Origin: Polydactylus sextarius
Taxonomy: Eukaryota > Chordata > Actinopteri > Polynemidae
Direction: 5' to 3'
Length of the DNA stretch: 64,000 nt
NCBI GenBank assembly: GCA_016801845.1
Contig: CM028909.1
Location: forward strand, 17,089,313 to 17,153,312
In this document: in pieces, positions 37,801 through 48,746 of the stretch
How the letters are laid out: each line of letters begins with the position of its first letter
Position numbering within the stretch: the stretch's first letter is position 1
Notes under the pieces: model-generated
Seen by the model: the letters and a program-made list of their open reading frames with translations, nothing else
Databases searched by the model: none
What the model was told of the DNA's origin: nothing
Made by a program: the position numbers and the translations under genes

Positions 37801-40800
37801 GGATAGTGTCTGAGAATAGAAACTTCTATTTGAAGAATAGAAGTTAAAGTAGCTTCGACTGGGCTGAAATATTCTCCCACATTTCTAATGATCGTGATTA
37901 AGATGCTTACTCATCTTGCGGTATTTGTTCTGCTCTCCATCCTCCACTTGTAACCATCAAACTGTTATTTTTTACTGATCTCAGTATAAGAGAGTGCACT
38001 CTCCCTCTGATGCATATTTGAACAACTCGTTAAATTGCCTTTGTACTTGTAAAGTACAGCCAACTGGTAATTTCATATGAACGAGAAGAGATTTGAGTGA
38101 AGCTTTTTGTGTGAATTGTGTCTTTATGTTTTACATTTCTAGTGTTACCGCTTCAGAATGAATGCCAATAGCAAATTCATTTATTACAGGCACGATAGAC
38201 ATTATTATAAATATATGCCGTATATGAGCCCTGCAGTTCATTCTTGTAATTTCTATTTTTTATATGAATCTCCATTGTTCATTCAGTCCAAGAGACGGTG
38301 GTGTCAGAGGAGATCATGCACAACCTGGACACGTGTGAAGTGACTGCAGTTGGAGACGAGCTTGATGGGGAACACGAGAGTCTGGACGTCGACATGTCTC
38401 AGCTGCAGCAGCGCGGCCTGGAGATGAGCTCTTCTAACCTGGGCCTCGTCATCACCGGTACAGACCACATCACCGCAGCTGTAGATGCTATATAAATGGG
38501 CTTCTGATTTTGATGTAGTCAAACAAATATTTGAATCATCCACTCATCTAAAGATGGAGACATTTTCTGATGGTTTCTGCTGATCTGATTTCCTCTTTTT
38601 TTTTTTTAACGTTCTCCTCTCTGTCTGTTCCAGGTGTGAACACCATGGCCAACTACGAGCAGGTCCTTCACCTTATCCGTTACAAGAACTGGCACACTGA
38701 GGCGCTCTTCGACAGGAAATTCAAGCTGGTCTGCTCCGAGCTCAACGGTCGCTACATCAGCAACGACTTCAAGGTCGAGGTACGGACGACTGCTTTCCAG
38801 TCACGTCACAATGATGCACTCACAGGACAGAAGTGCAAGTCATGCCCTCGTGTTACTGAAGTCTCCCTCTCCCCCGAGTAACTCGGCTTCATTAAAAATG
38901 GAAATCTGTTCTGAAGAATTTCTCTTTTTATTCTCTAGGTGAACGTGATCCACACAGCCAATCCTGTAGACCATGCTAACAATGCCATGGTGCAGCCCAA
39001 TTTCATCAACCCCGTCCACCATGCCTCCGTGGACCTGTCTGGTCACAACCTGGTCAATGCCCACCAGGCCTCAGGTACCACAACATGGAAGCTTAACATG
39101 TGAAGTAAAAGAGCAACAGTCTGTAATTTTACTGAACTGGTTATATGTTAATGAACATTAAAACAAAGAATATATTTCTATTCTACTTCTATAACACTGC
39201 TTCAGACTGTCTTACTTGCTGCCTAAAGCCACATTTATGAACTAGCGCTGTATATTTTCCAATCACCTAATGAATTACGATTTGGCTTGATCTCGTTTAA
39301 ATTAATAGCAGTTTTCTAAAGCTTCCCACAGTCGCAGCATTTTACTTGTCTGCTGAAATTAATACCAAACACCATAATCAAGCCTGTAATCTTCTTAATT
39401 GTTGCACTACGTTACTGCAGATGGATTACAGTCTATTAATCATAAGTAGGGCATGTATGAAATACTGGTTCTTTGTCTCTTTTTTTTTTTTGACTGACTC
39501 AAGTTTACAGCTTACACTTAAGTGCTGTCTGTGACATCTGTACAGATGCTGCTCTGAGCACAAGCTTTCATTTCCCGGCTTCAGTAATCTTCTAGACTGT
39601 TAGGCTCACTAAGCCTGCCGCTGCATAACAGAGGCCGTCTACTGCTAATATGGGGCAAAGCGGCGTGGGATGACAGGAGACAGGCGAAGCTATTTAGAGA
39701 AAGACACACACACAAGTTGCTGAAAGCGTTTTTCTTCATTTTACTATGAGACTGTTACCGCTGGTGATGATGCACCATGAAAATGAAGGGCTTGAAATGC
39801 CCTCAGCAGCATGGAAGCTGCTGTAACGTTATGAATGACTGTGCAAGTTAAACATAGTTTACATCTAAACGCTTATTTTATATGTGTTTGTCCGTGTGTT
39901 TGCTTCCTCACAGTGGTTCCCAGCGCAGCCACCATAGTGATCGTGGTGTGCGTCAGCTTCCTGGTGTTTATGATCATCCTGGGTGTTTTCCGCATCCGAG
40001 CTGCACACCAGCGAACCATGAGAGACCAGGAGAACGGCAAGGAGAACGAGATGGACTGGGACGACTCGGCTCTCACCATCACCGTCAACCCCATGGAGGT
40101 AAAAACACGCGGCGTTTGCGTAGAGTGAACATTTTTTGAGCGATTAAGCCGAAAAAAGCCGTAAAACAGAATTTCATCGCTCAACAAACTGTCGGTATGT
40201 TACAGCTCAGACTGCTTTTCACCTGCTAATGCTCTCTGTGTGATGCTGTGACTGTGTCCTAGTTTTATCTGAGCTCTCATGATTGACAGTGATGGGGTGG
40301 GGGTGGTGGGGACTCATGTCATGGGAAAAAAAATTGCAGCCAGTTAGTTTCAGTCTCAGTTAAGAGCAGCGCCGAGATTTTTGTCTTCCAAAAATTCAAA
40401 GTGGATTTTTCTGATTCATCAGGCAGTGGGAAATAAATATTTGTACAGCAGACTCATACCTTTTGAATTATTGTGTGGGTTTGTAATTAACTGAATGTGT
40501 TATTAGCACATTGGTCTTATCATGCTGATCCAGCAGCTGGCTTCTTTACTTACCTGATATCTTTCGATTCAAATAATTGCTGAGCTTTAACACTGCTTCA
40601 GTATTTATAGCTGCTAAATCCATCATAGCGCAAATCACAAAGACTGGCTGCAGCAGAAAACGGCCATCACATCCTCATTGAGTGAGTTAGTGATTTGTAT
40701 GTTTAATCTCAGTGACTAGAGAAGTGAAATAAAAGATTTTTTTTTCCCTGAACAGTGGTCAGCGAAGGTTAAAAAACTGAAAATAGTTTGTCTGTTCTCA

Positions 40801-41400
40801 TTTGAAACATTTTAACTTGTCAGTTAGTGGAAGAAACCTGGAGACGAGAGAAAAGACATTACAACATGTTGTGACAGATACTTTTATTGCTTGAGTATTT
40901 CCACACGGTGCCTGCAAAAATATGGACTCCTTGTAATCCAGTGTGGGATGTGGCACATCACAGTTTACAGAATAATTAAAATCATATCACTGTGACATAA
41001 ATAAAACTTTCCTTTCACTGATCTGACACTCAGACAAGTACAAGTAATAAGCAGCTATTTATATCCAAATAATTGCTTTTAGTCATCCATCTGAGGAACA
41101 TGACAGAGAAGTGGAAAATCTCTAGAAACAGTCATTTTTGTGTCAGAAAGTGACTCACCACTAACAAGCCCCCCCCACCCCTTCTCTCCTCTGTCTGTAA
41201 CACAGACGTACGAGGACCAGCACAGCAGCGAGGAGGAGGAGGAAGAGGAGGAGGAGAGTGAGGATGGAGAGGAGGAAGATGACATCACAAGCGCTGAGTC
41301 AGAGAGCAGCGAAGACGAGGAGGGCGGCGAGCCGGAGGACCAGCAGGGGGCGAGCAGACAGCAGCAGCTGGAGTGGGACGACTCCACCCTCACCTACTAA
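12789..41400 (+). CDS. clstn1: Calsyntenin-1 (alcadein-alpha), 19 coding exons
   Basis: Type I membrane cadherin of synapses and neuronal vesicles; it links cargo to kinesin-1. Coding exons: 12789-12870, 24377-24499, 27374-27403, 29010-29205, 29607-29815, 30490-30639, 30902-31087, 31195-31443, 33069-33190, 33288-33450, 33797-33847, 34880-35037, 35454-35602, 36323-36567, 38287-38457, 38634-38779, 38939-39074, 39914-40098, 41206-41400. All junctions keep frame, giving 981 aa, the length of the human long isoform. In order: signal peptide (1-28), two cadherin repeats (about 36-262; NDINEYSP at 152-159, VDAD at 185-188), a LamG-like domain (about 360-540), one membrane span (about 862-882), and a cytoplasmic tail with kinesin-light-chain motifs DWDDS (903-907) and EWDDS (973-977) around a poly-Glu stretch. 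NP (about 914-915) fits the known X11/Mint-binding site. Exons 3 and 11 are in-frame cassettes. The start was chosen for its signal peptide and frame. Identity is firm; expression is not shown. Confidence 0.97.
13771..13827. repeat. (TA)n microsatellite
   Basis: About 57 bases of uninterrupted TA, 0.9 kb into clstn1 intron 1. Probably length-polymorphic, and possibly collapsed or expanded in assembly. The apparent open frame through it (repeated Tyr-Ile) is a repeat artefact. Confidence 0.9.
18988..19009. repeat. (GA)n microsatellite
   Basis: About 22 bases of GA repeat in clstn1 intron 1. No other feature is attached to it. Confidence 0.85.
24518..24543 (+). repeat. clstn1: (CTG)n trinucleotide repeat next to exon 2 donor
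   Basis: Eight to nine TGC/CTG units start 18 bases after the exon 2 splice donor (24,500). In the pre-mRNA this is a CUG run rich in YGCY-type words, the kind of sequence bound by MBNL splicing factors. The apparent poly-Leu reading frame is intronic and not translated in the normal message. Confidence 0.85.
27374..27403 (+). other. clstn1: clstn1 exon 3, 30-nt microexon
   Basis: Thirty bases between TTGTAG and donor GTGATC, phase 1 at both ends, adding ten residues (about 69-78, ESYEVTLTEE) in the first cadherin repeat. Human CLSTN1 has a matching ten-residue segment that is absent from its shorter isoform. A long pyrimidine tract precedes it (about 27,287-27,370) and a T-tract of about 18 follows (27,442-27,459), typical surroundings for a regulated neuronal microexon. 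Skipping keeps the frame. Confidence 0.88.
33797..33847 (+). other. clstn1: clstn1 exon 11, 51-nt cassette exon
   Basis: Fifty-one bases, phase 1 at both ends, coding about residues 504-520 (starting DNSGHDNDTE), an acidic, Ser/Thr-rich linker after the LamG core. The acceptor follows a CU-rich tract with several UCUC words and ends TTTGCAG. The donor is weak (CAG|GTTGCT, with positions +3 to +5 off consensus). Human CLSTN1 has a comparable acidic linker exon that is alternatively spliced. This fish exon is slightly shorter than my recollection of the human one. Confidence 0.85.
36609..36945 (-). mobile_element. V-SINE-type tRNA-derived SINE, diverged
   Basis: Lies in clstn1 intron 14 in reverse orientation. 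The left end is an ATCC simple repeat, the usual V-SINE/LINE-type tail. The body contains the recognisable conserved block TTTGGACTGTGGAAGAAAAC, then CAGAGAACCTGC and GAACATGCAAACTCTA, which match the common teleost V-SINE core. The right end retains a trace of the tRNA-like head (CACTACCCACTGCA), disturbed by a palindrome at 36,905-36,933. Heavily mutated, so an old insertion. The family name is from memory; a repeat-library search would settle it. Confidence 0.7.
37196..37224 (+). repeat. (GGGA)n tract, potential G-quadruplex
   Basis: Seven runs of three G separated by one to three bases on the coding strand of clstn1 intron 14. Such a tract can fold as a G-quadruplex in DNA or in the pre-mRNA. 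It may simply be a GGGA microsatellite. Confidence 0.75.
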
Positions 41401-41401
41401 A

Positions 41402-41419
41402 CCACACACACGCACACAT

Positions 41420-41455
<36 letters not shown>

Positions 41456-41472
41456 GTACACGCACACACATC
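41402..41472. repeat. clstn1: (CA)n microsatellite in clstn1 3'UTR
   Basis: CA repeat with a few interruptions beginning just after the stop codon. In the transcript it is a CA-rich element of the type bound by hnRNP L. Confidence 0.85.
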
Positions 41473-42053
41473 ACCAAGTCACACTTACTCAGATCCTCAT
41501 ACTCACTGCTTCACCCCCCCACAGTTTCATGTCAAAGGAGCCATGATGTAAAAAAACAAAAAACAAAACAAACAAAAAAATACAAAAAAAGAAAAACAAA
41601 AAACTTCCCTTCAGCGTATATATGGTCAAGGTTTTCCTGTTGTTATCTTAGTGGTGGTACTCAGTGTAGTGTAGTCATCACCGGATTGCTGATTTTTACT
41701 GTTTATTTTTTTATTTATTATATTTTAATTCCCAGGAAAACTTGGCCTACATTTGTTTTGAACTGTGTGAGGAAGCCAACCCTGCACTTTTTTTTGTTTT
41801 CTGTCAAGGCGTTGAAATGCAGAATATCTTTCTTTTTTTTTTTCTTTCCTCCCCTGATGTATATTCTTGCTTAATGCTTTTAGATTTGTTTGCTGCTAAA
41901 ACTCACATGTAACTTTGACTTGGGTTTTTCTTGACTTGTAGTCCACAGTGAAACAAATTATGCTTTTAACAAATAGTCCGCATTCTCTCTCTCTCTTTTT
42001 TATTTTTTTCCTTTTAGTGCATGAGGATATTTGACAAGTCATATGTGTAGAGA

Positions 42054-42059
42054 AATAAA
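42054..42059 (+). terminator. clstn1: Proximal poly(A) signal of clstn1
   Basis: AATAAA about 655 bases after the stop codon, followed by T-rich and then GT-rich sequence (about 42,061-42,120). A reasonable proximal cleavage signal; use is not shown. Confidence 0.5.
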
Positions 42060-44789
42060 ATTGCTTTTTAAAGATTTTGTAAATATAAAGAAACCATGTA
42101 ATTAGTTGATGTGTTAGTTAAGGCCTACTCAACAGGGTCCAATATCTAAAAACGACGCAGTACGTTATGTAGAATATTTGTGTCACAGAGGCTGTAGCAT
42201 GTCGCGAAAATTTCCGCAAAAGCTGTTCCATCATGCTTGTACAAAAATGTTTGCTTCATGATGAGAAACCCAGGACTGTTGAGCAGAGGTTTCCATAACA
42301 ATGTGGTGTCTATTTTGTCTTTTATTTTTATTTTTTATTTGCTAAGAGGCAAATCATTTCTTTTATTTTCTCATTAGGCAGGAACTGGTGGATGGTTTCA
42401 GCTTCACACATGCTTCGCTTGCACAGGTGGCAAACGCTCTACTCCTGGCGTCTGGTGTATTTCATTCCCAGTAGATCTCACTGTTGTACAGAAGGGATTT
42501 TCTTCTCCTTTTCTTTCTTTTTTTTTTTTTTTTTTTGTCCGGAGTAATCGTACTCAAATGCTTATTGTACAAATCAACATTTTTGTGTGGAACGGTACAA
42601 ACACCAAACCAGCAGGTTCTGTCGTGCTGTTAATCTTGAAATATGGATACTAACGTTTCTGCCAGTGTATTTGGACAAGTACAGAGATTTCCTCAGCAGC
42701 TTTAAAAAAAAATAATAAAAATAAACGAAAAAAAAAATCTTTCGCTCATGTCCCAGTCCTGCTGCGCTAGCAAAAGTAAAGGGAGAGGAAAAAAAAAACC
42801 CTTCGAATCACTGAAGGAGCAGATAAATGACAGAGTCGGTGGAGTCTGGTCGGACGGTGCGGTCGCTGGCGTTGTTGTTGTTTTTTCTGGGTAGAAGTGA
42901 AATGAAAGTACTTTTCAGGATTGCTCTGTTATTTTCCATGGCACAGCTATTTAACCTGAAATAAGAAACAATAATACATATATATGACACTTTTTTAAAC
43001 TGGTTTCTTATTGCAAAATAAATGATCTGTATCGTCGTTTATGGAATTACAACCGAGGCCGTGGCTGCATCGTTTACAATAAGAAAAACACTTTAAAAAT
43101 GGGTCGACTTCTTGTTCGAATCTTAAAAATGAAATATTTTTTTGCAGTAGACCACTAGTTTTTATTGTACATGGAACTATACTGTAGAGTTGTTCTAAGA
43201 TATTTGTTTACATTTGGTAAACTTATTTTCCTTCTGGTATTAGTATAAAGCTTATACAGTTGATTGGGAAATGTGTCCAAACCTCTTATCTCCACTCAGA
43301 CATCGTTGTAACTATTTAGTGTTTGTCTCCTGTTTCTTTGGGTACCAAGTAAAATGTAAAAAAAAAAAAAAAAACAAAACAAACAAAAAAAGGATCCCAA
43401 ACCTGCATTAATTAAAGCAGACGAGATTTGGGGCAGTGACTTGAGCAGAATGTGGCATTATCAGGATCAGATGTTGGTGGTGTTGCGAGGCCAATACTTT
43501 ACATGTAAATCTATTTTCAGAGGCCAAAAAAATTATTGTTCAGAAACACATTTTAGAAAAAGCCTCTTATTGGAGACAGTTTCCAGGCTTTTTATTGACT
43601 TGCACCAGTTGTGTTTGACTGTTAAATTCTATTAATTTATCATTGTTTTTCAGATATTCACCATTGAAATGTAGTGAACAGTCTCCCCTCCATGATGACT
43701 CGGACTGAGCCGGCTGAGAAGGGAGTGCCTTTTGCCTTTTTGATCATAGCAAAATTAGCAGGTCTAACAAAAAAAAAAAAAAAAAAAACCAGACAAAAAC
43801 AAACACTCATCCATGTTGTTTTATTTGTGGCAATTTTTTTATCGCCTTTGTTTGATGCTAGGTTTCTTACAGAGCTGGGGATTACATTTTTCCTTTTAGT
43901 TTATCGTGACGATAGCCCACCGCTAGTTTTTATCAAAAAGTGACAAAACATTTCACATAGATGTCATGTGTCCATGTTGATGTGTAGAGGAAGTAGATCC
44001 ATATTGTATCTTCTATAGATATTGTACTAAATCATATTGACGAAATCCACCTTTAAAAAGATGCACAGTACATATTGAAAATGCTTTGGCAGCGTACGTG
44101 GGTACATCCTGTTAATTGACCCATTTGTGTATAGTGGAAGGTAATTTTGAACAGTGTTCTATTGCCTGAGTTGTCAAGAAAATGATTTTGAGGGCAGCAT
44201 GAAATTCACAAGAGTAAAAGCCTGTCAACTCCGAAATTCTCACCGTTTCATTACGTCGAACACTTTTATGTCCACATCTTATCTACAGTCTGAAGTGCGT
44301 TACCATGGGTGACTGAGTGTGTGCACGCTGACTCTGATGTCGAGTCGTCACAGTGATTCCACCATCTACAGTTTTCTGGTTTTTATGCTTTTCTGATCAG
44401 CCCCTGAGCTAAGTGTACGTTGGTTGAATTGAGTGTCACTGCCTAATAAACTGAAAACGCAGCCATACTGTAATAACACGAAGATGTAAAGGGGGGAATT
44501 TACTTTGCATGAACCACAAGATTGTGTACGTTCCATGTGGAGTTGTGAGACTGGAGTGAAAAAGGAGACGTGATACACTACTGATTCTCATACTGTCCGT
44601 TTCACACGTCCACGACACTCCAGATATAAATATATTTTTGTTTCTTTTCTTTTAAAAATTTGCTCAAAATGGAAGGAGACAGTGTTTTTTGAACAGTTGG
44701 ATGCTTCCTTTGAGCTTGTTGGAGCTGCTCTCACTTTTCTACCAATTGAAAGGCAAATTGTAGTGAAGTTGATGCTTGCTCGCAAACAA

Positions 44790-44795
44790 AATAAA
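44790..44795 (+). terminator. clstn1: Distal poly(A) signal of clstn1
   Basis: AATAAA followed within 30 bases by a G/T-rich stretch (GATGGGGTATG, then TCTGTCTG). It is the last good signal before the convergent lzic gene. Confidence 0.45.
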
Positions 44796-46454
44796 GGATG
44801 AAGAGATGGGGTATGAATCTGTCTGACTCGTTTTCCTTCAATCGTTGCCAATAGATGAAGTGTAACAACACGAGTGTGAGTGTGGTGCTGATGGTAAACG
44901 CCCTGAGTTGAGCTTCTTCTAGTGCTGAAAATCTTGTAAAACATTAGCGTCCTCTGGTGGTGAAAATTAAAATTTGTTGAAGCCCAAAAAGCAAAAGGTT
45001 TAAAATGAATTTCACAGGTAAAACAAATCAATTTTCATACGACATAAACATGATTTGATATTGATTTGTTTTTGATCATCATTTAACACTGACACTGTAA
45101 ACACAGTGACGTCAGCTGGAACTTTGTTTCAACTGGTGAAAATGAAAGTGAAGCTAAAATATGATGCATCACTGTAACTGATTTCTGCACATGTAAAACT
45201 TAAAATGTGGAATAAATAAGTACATTTTCTATCACTTAATAATTATTGAATATAAAGAAGAGGGACAGGATCATGGACATATCTGACAAAATATCCTGAA
45301 CCTCCTCAGATATAGTTCTTTAAATGTTTTCTCAAATATTATTTATATATATTATTTTCTTGTTATTTTAGATATCAGGTGAAAATCAATTTCACACTCC
45401 TCTACCCTTCAGTTCGTTCTTCAAAACCACTCTGTCGTGTTTATATCGGGTGATCAAAGAGGTAGAAAGGTTTGTATTTTTACCTTTGCAACCACGAGCA
45501 CTTTTCAGAGAAAACAACATGAAAGACTACACAGGCTGTATCTGGTGATGTTAAAAACAACAACAAATAAATAAAAAAAAAAAAAAAAAACCTTGTTTGT
45601 TTTTTGACCACATGCTTGTTAAATGACCACAAACTCTCTTCATCAAACTGAATGACTCTCATGAGACGGCTGCTGCAACCATCATGAGACTCCAGACTGA
45701 TCCAACATACGGCAACAAATCAATTAAGAGGATTTCTGGTAACATCAAGGTCAGACTGGTCAAAAGTCAGACAGTGTGTTTCATAACTGTTGTCATACTT
45801 CCCTCTAATCCTGGTCAGAGCTGCGACTTGTTACCACTGTCCCATTTAGTCAATACTGATTTGTGTGTGTATTTTATGGGTTAAAACCGTTTAAATAGTG
45901 AAATCTCATGTGATTTAAGTGCTGCCTGTTTGACCGTGATAGAAACAATCATCAGACTCTGTGGTTTAGTTACTTCAAAGTTGTTTCATGTTGTCCTTTA
46001 GTCTTTTTGTCCAAAAGCTCCGTACACACCAGAGTTTAGGTAAAACAACATCACATCTTGAATATTCAACTGAAATCAACATCATCTTAAAAACACCACT
46101 GTTGACTTTTCAAACTTCAAGGCAGACAGATACAGCAACCCAATAAGAAATACAGCACAAATCACAACAGAGCAATTCTCATGATCTGCCTCCTTTACAT
46201 TCATCTACACGTCTTCATATTACACAAATCATATGTTCGTACCTATAATACAATTTTACACTTGTCTGGACAAATAAAAGACATTTACAAAAGTTGTGGG
46301 GTATAAAACGACACTGTTAAAAAGTGTTAGCATCCACGGCAACACCCCCGAGTGCACTGATTATTTACAAAATCAGTTTTTTTGATTGGCACATTTGTTT
46401 TCTTGGTAGTAACAAAGAAAGACACAGAGATAAAATTCATATTTTGTAGAATTA
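44796..46454. other. Convergent intergenic space, clstn1 / lzic
   Basis: Separates the tails of clstn1 and lzic. Part of it, toward 46,454, must be the lzic 3'UTR on the minus strand, but I could not place a clear minus-strand poly(A) signal. It contains A-tracts (about 45,567-45,590). A 147-codon minus frame at 44,588-45,031 resembles no protein. In human, CTNNBIP1 sits in this interval; I see no ICAT exon here. Confidence 0.5.
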
Positions 46455-47707
46455 CTATGCTTTGGTTTTCACACCAGAGCTAGCTAAAGCCATAATTTTG
46501 TCTTCAGAGCCTGAAAAAGAGAAGCAAAACAAGACAAATGTTATTCCTGACATATATATATATTTTAACAATCATATTTCTGACATCATAAATCAGTTTT
46601 TCCTCACCTTGGTTTGCAGTGACTTTTTCAAACTGGCTAAGAGTCGCCGTAGCGTTTTCAGTGAGGAAAACCTCATCCTCTGCTGTAAGCTGCAAAACCA
46701 GAGAGAAAGAAAAATAAAGTGTCTTTAACTTAAATTTAGGAATAAGGGAATAATAAGTGAATGATAACATGTTACATGGAGGCAGTGGTGTCAAATAGTC
46801 TGTCAGCCTGACTCCTAAATAACTAAAGAATAAATCAGAGCAGCTCATTCTGACTGACAAGCACGAGCCAGTGAGTCATCAGCGGCTCCATGGAAAAACA
46901 TCACATCTCTGCTGTGAGCGTGTCTCACCTTCTCTCCCAGTTTTCTCAGAGCTGTGAGGATTTCCATTTTCTGTAGCGTGTACACATCGCGTGACAGTTT
47001 CCCCACCATCACATCTCGGTCCATCTGTGATGAATGTCACACAGAGGTTTTCAATTTTCAGGCCAAGGAATGTTCAGCTGAATTAATCCTACAGCTGCGC
47101 ATTGAAACAAAAACAACAATCATATTGTAGACATTGCAGTTCAAACCTCTGCCAGTCTGGTTCTCAGCTGTCCTGGCTGCTTCTTGGCAAAGAGTCGGAT
47201 CACCTCCGGGGTTTTGAATGCTTGACTGATGGCAGCCTGGATGGCCTGATGAAGAAAGAGACGTCAGGGGAAAAAGTTAAGTTACTTCCTCTCTAACCTA
47301 TAGCCTTTAATATACAGTAACCCTATGCTATCACATTTATTGTCCATACCAGTTGCATCCCACTGAGTTCATCCACCAGTGTCATGTCTCCTGACATGAT
47401 CTTCTTCAGAGAGTCATTGAATTCACTCAGCTGCTCCAAAGTTTCCTTCTTTGTCTCCTCGTACTCCTCCTCATCCAGTTCTTCTCTGGAACAAACAAAT
47501 ACTGGGTGAAAAAACATCAAGAAGTCTATATCATATCTAGTCAAATCTTCTGGCTCAGTTAAGAGCCTCTCGACAGATGAGGATGATGGATCTTTGTTTA
47601 CTACACCTGCACTCCTCCAGGTCCTGGAGCTGCTGCATCAGTCTGTCAAGCTGCTCTTCCATATTTTGCCTCAGTTTTCCAGTTTCTGATTTCCCACGAG
47701 AAGCCAT
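46455..47707 (-). CDS. lzic: Lzic, leucine zipper and ICAT domain protein
   Basis: Small intracellular protein with an ICAT-like domain; zebrafish work has linked it to neuronal survival, and despite the ICAT homology it is not thought to be a simple beta-catenin inhibitor. Coding exons in order of reading: 47707-47607, 47485-47350, 47245-47147, 47024-46929, 46689-46608, 46510-46455. Every junction is GT-AG and in frame; total 189 aa (human 190). The N-terminal third (about 1-75) is a Leu-rich coiled coil (EEQLDRLMQQLQDLEEC). The middle has DELSGMQLAIQAAISQAF. The ICAT-like domain follows at about 113-175, with KLGEKLTAEDEVFL. The start AAGATGG has a strong initiation context. An acceptor-like CCTTAG just upstream (about 47,735) suggests a separate non-coding first exon, perhaps spliced from near 48,025. 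Identity is firm; the C-terminal end (about 175-189) is the least conserved part. Confidence 0.96.
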
Positions 47708-48019
47708 CTTTTTCAGTTAAATGAAATTTCTAAGGAAGAAGAGCGAAAAAAAAACAAAAAACAGGGAAGAGACAAGACAGTATTTAACACAGGTGTGAGC
47801 CACCACCAGACAACTTTAACGTCAACGTAGCATGCTAATCTGTCAACCGTCTGGGGCACACATTACAACAACACACTTCAACATTCAACTAGACACAAAC
47901 TACACTATCAAACTGTGGCTGTATGTTATGTCCTGGAGGCTCAGACCGTGTTGTCTTAATAGCCCAAGTTGATAAGTTAGCTGAATAGCTAGCTAGCATG
48001 CTAAAAGAAAACATCTCAC

Positions 48020-48480
48020 TCACTCGGACTCTCTTCGTAAACAGTCGTAAATCAACCTTGAGGTTATTAAATGTTAAAAGTTTGCATCAGCTTGGCGAGT
48101 GCACCATAAAAGTGACAATACTCCTCAGTGGGATCTTCACAAACAAACAAAAGCTACTGTTAGAAACGTTTTAAGCAGTTCAGTCTGGGTTTTAGTCGGA
48201 ACGTTTGTGATCGTGAACGCAGCTCAGTAACGTGGGTGCGGCTGTCGCGTTCCTGCTCGGTCACAACCAATCAGATTCACTGTAGCCTATGACGTCATCT
48301 TTACGGGAAGCAAGTGACATCTTTTGGCAGCTAACCGCCGCTAATTCTCCCGTTAGTACTATGAGTTATTTATTTCATTTAATGTTCTATGTTGTTTTTG
48401 CTGAAGCTGAATTCATTATTTACTCTAAACGCTGACGTCGTTGTGTGTTTATCTTGGTGGCAGTTATCAGGCTGGAGGTG
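48020..48480. promoter_or_regulatory. Shared lzic / nmnat1 bidirectional promoter
   Basis: lzic and nmnat1 diverge head-to-head with their start codons 1.04 kb apart, as in human. The interval contains a CCAAT box (48,267-48,271, in ACCAATCAG) and 18 bases later a perfect palindromic cAMP-response element TGACGTCA (48,290-48,297), within a locally GC-rich patch and without a TATA box. This is a typical arrangement for a housekeeping bidirectional promoter. Transcription starts are inferred to lie on either side of these boxes. Confidence 0.6.
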
Positions 48481-48746
48481 AAGCTAACGTTGCTTTCGGT
48501 TTATAATTAAATGCAAGCGATAACGAAAGTAATACGTCGTGACACAAAGTGTTTGTGCTCTTAAACTTTATGTTATTCGTGTTATTCATGTCATTCACTC
48601 TGCTACAAACGATACAAAACGTCTCATTGCAAAGGTCAGATGACCAGGGGTTTTTCTCGACATGTGACCCTGGAGGGCAGTTTATTAATAACTTTGTTGC
48701 CCTCACTCTGTGTTGTTGTAGTGTGACTGTGGCTCCGATATGAAGC

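Larger units (their letters stand above)
41401..44795 (+). other. clstn1: clstn1 3'UTR, long form
   Basis: Starts at the stop codon with a CA-rich block, then A/T-rich sequence with several A-tracts (about 41,550-41,605, 43,359-43,390, 43,770-43,788). No coding potential on either strand. Candidate poly(A) signals AATAAA occur at 42,054-42,059, about 42,714-42,722 and 44,790-44,795, the last followed by a G/T-rich stretch, so 3'UTRs of roughly 0.7 and 3.4 kb are both possible. The outer limit is inferred. Confidence 0.5.

Noticed and set aside
40294..40311. G-rich tract in clstn1 intron 18 as a G-quadruplex
   Set aside because: Only three G-runs of three or more are clear, with one GG; weaker than the two tracts reported.
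44588..45031. 147-codon minus-strand frame downstream of clstn1
   Set aside because: It overlaps the long clstn1 3'UTR in antisense, has no family resemblance (checked in particular against ICAT/ctnnbip1) and no surrounding gene structure.
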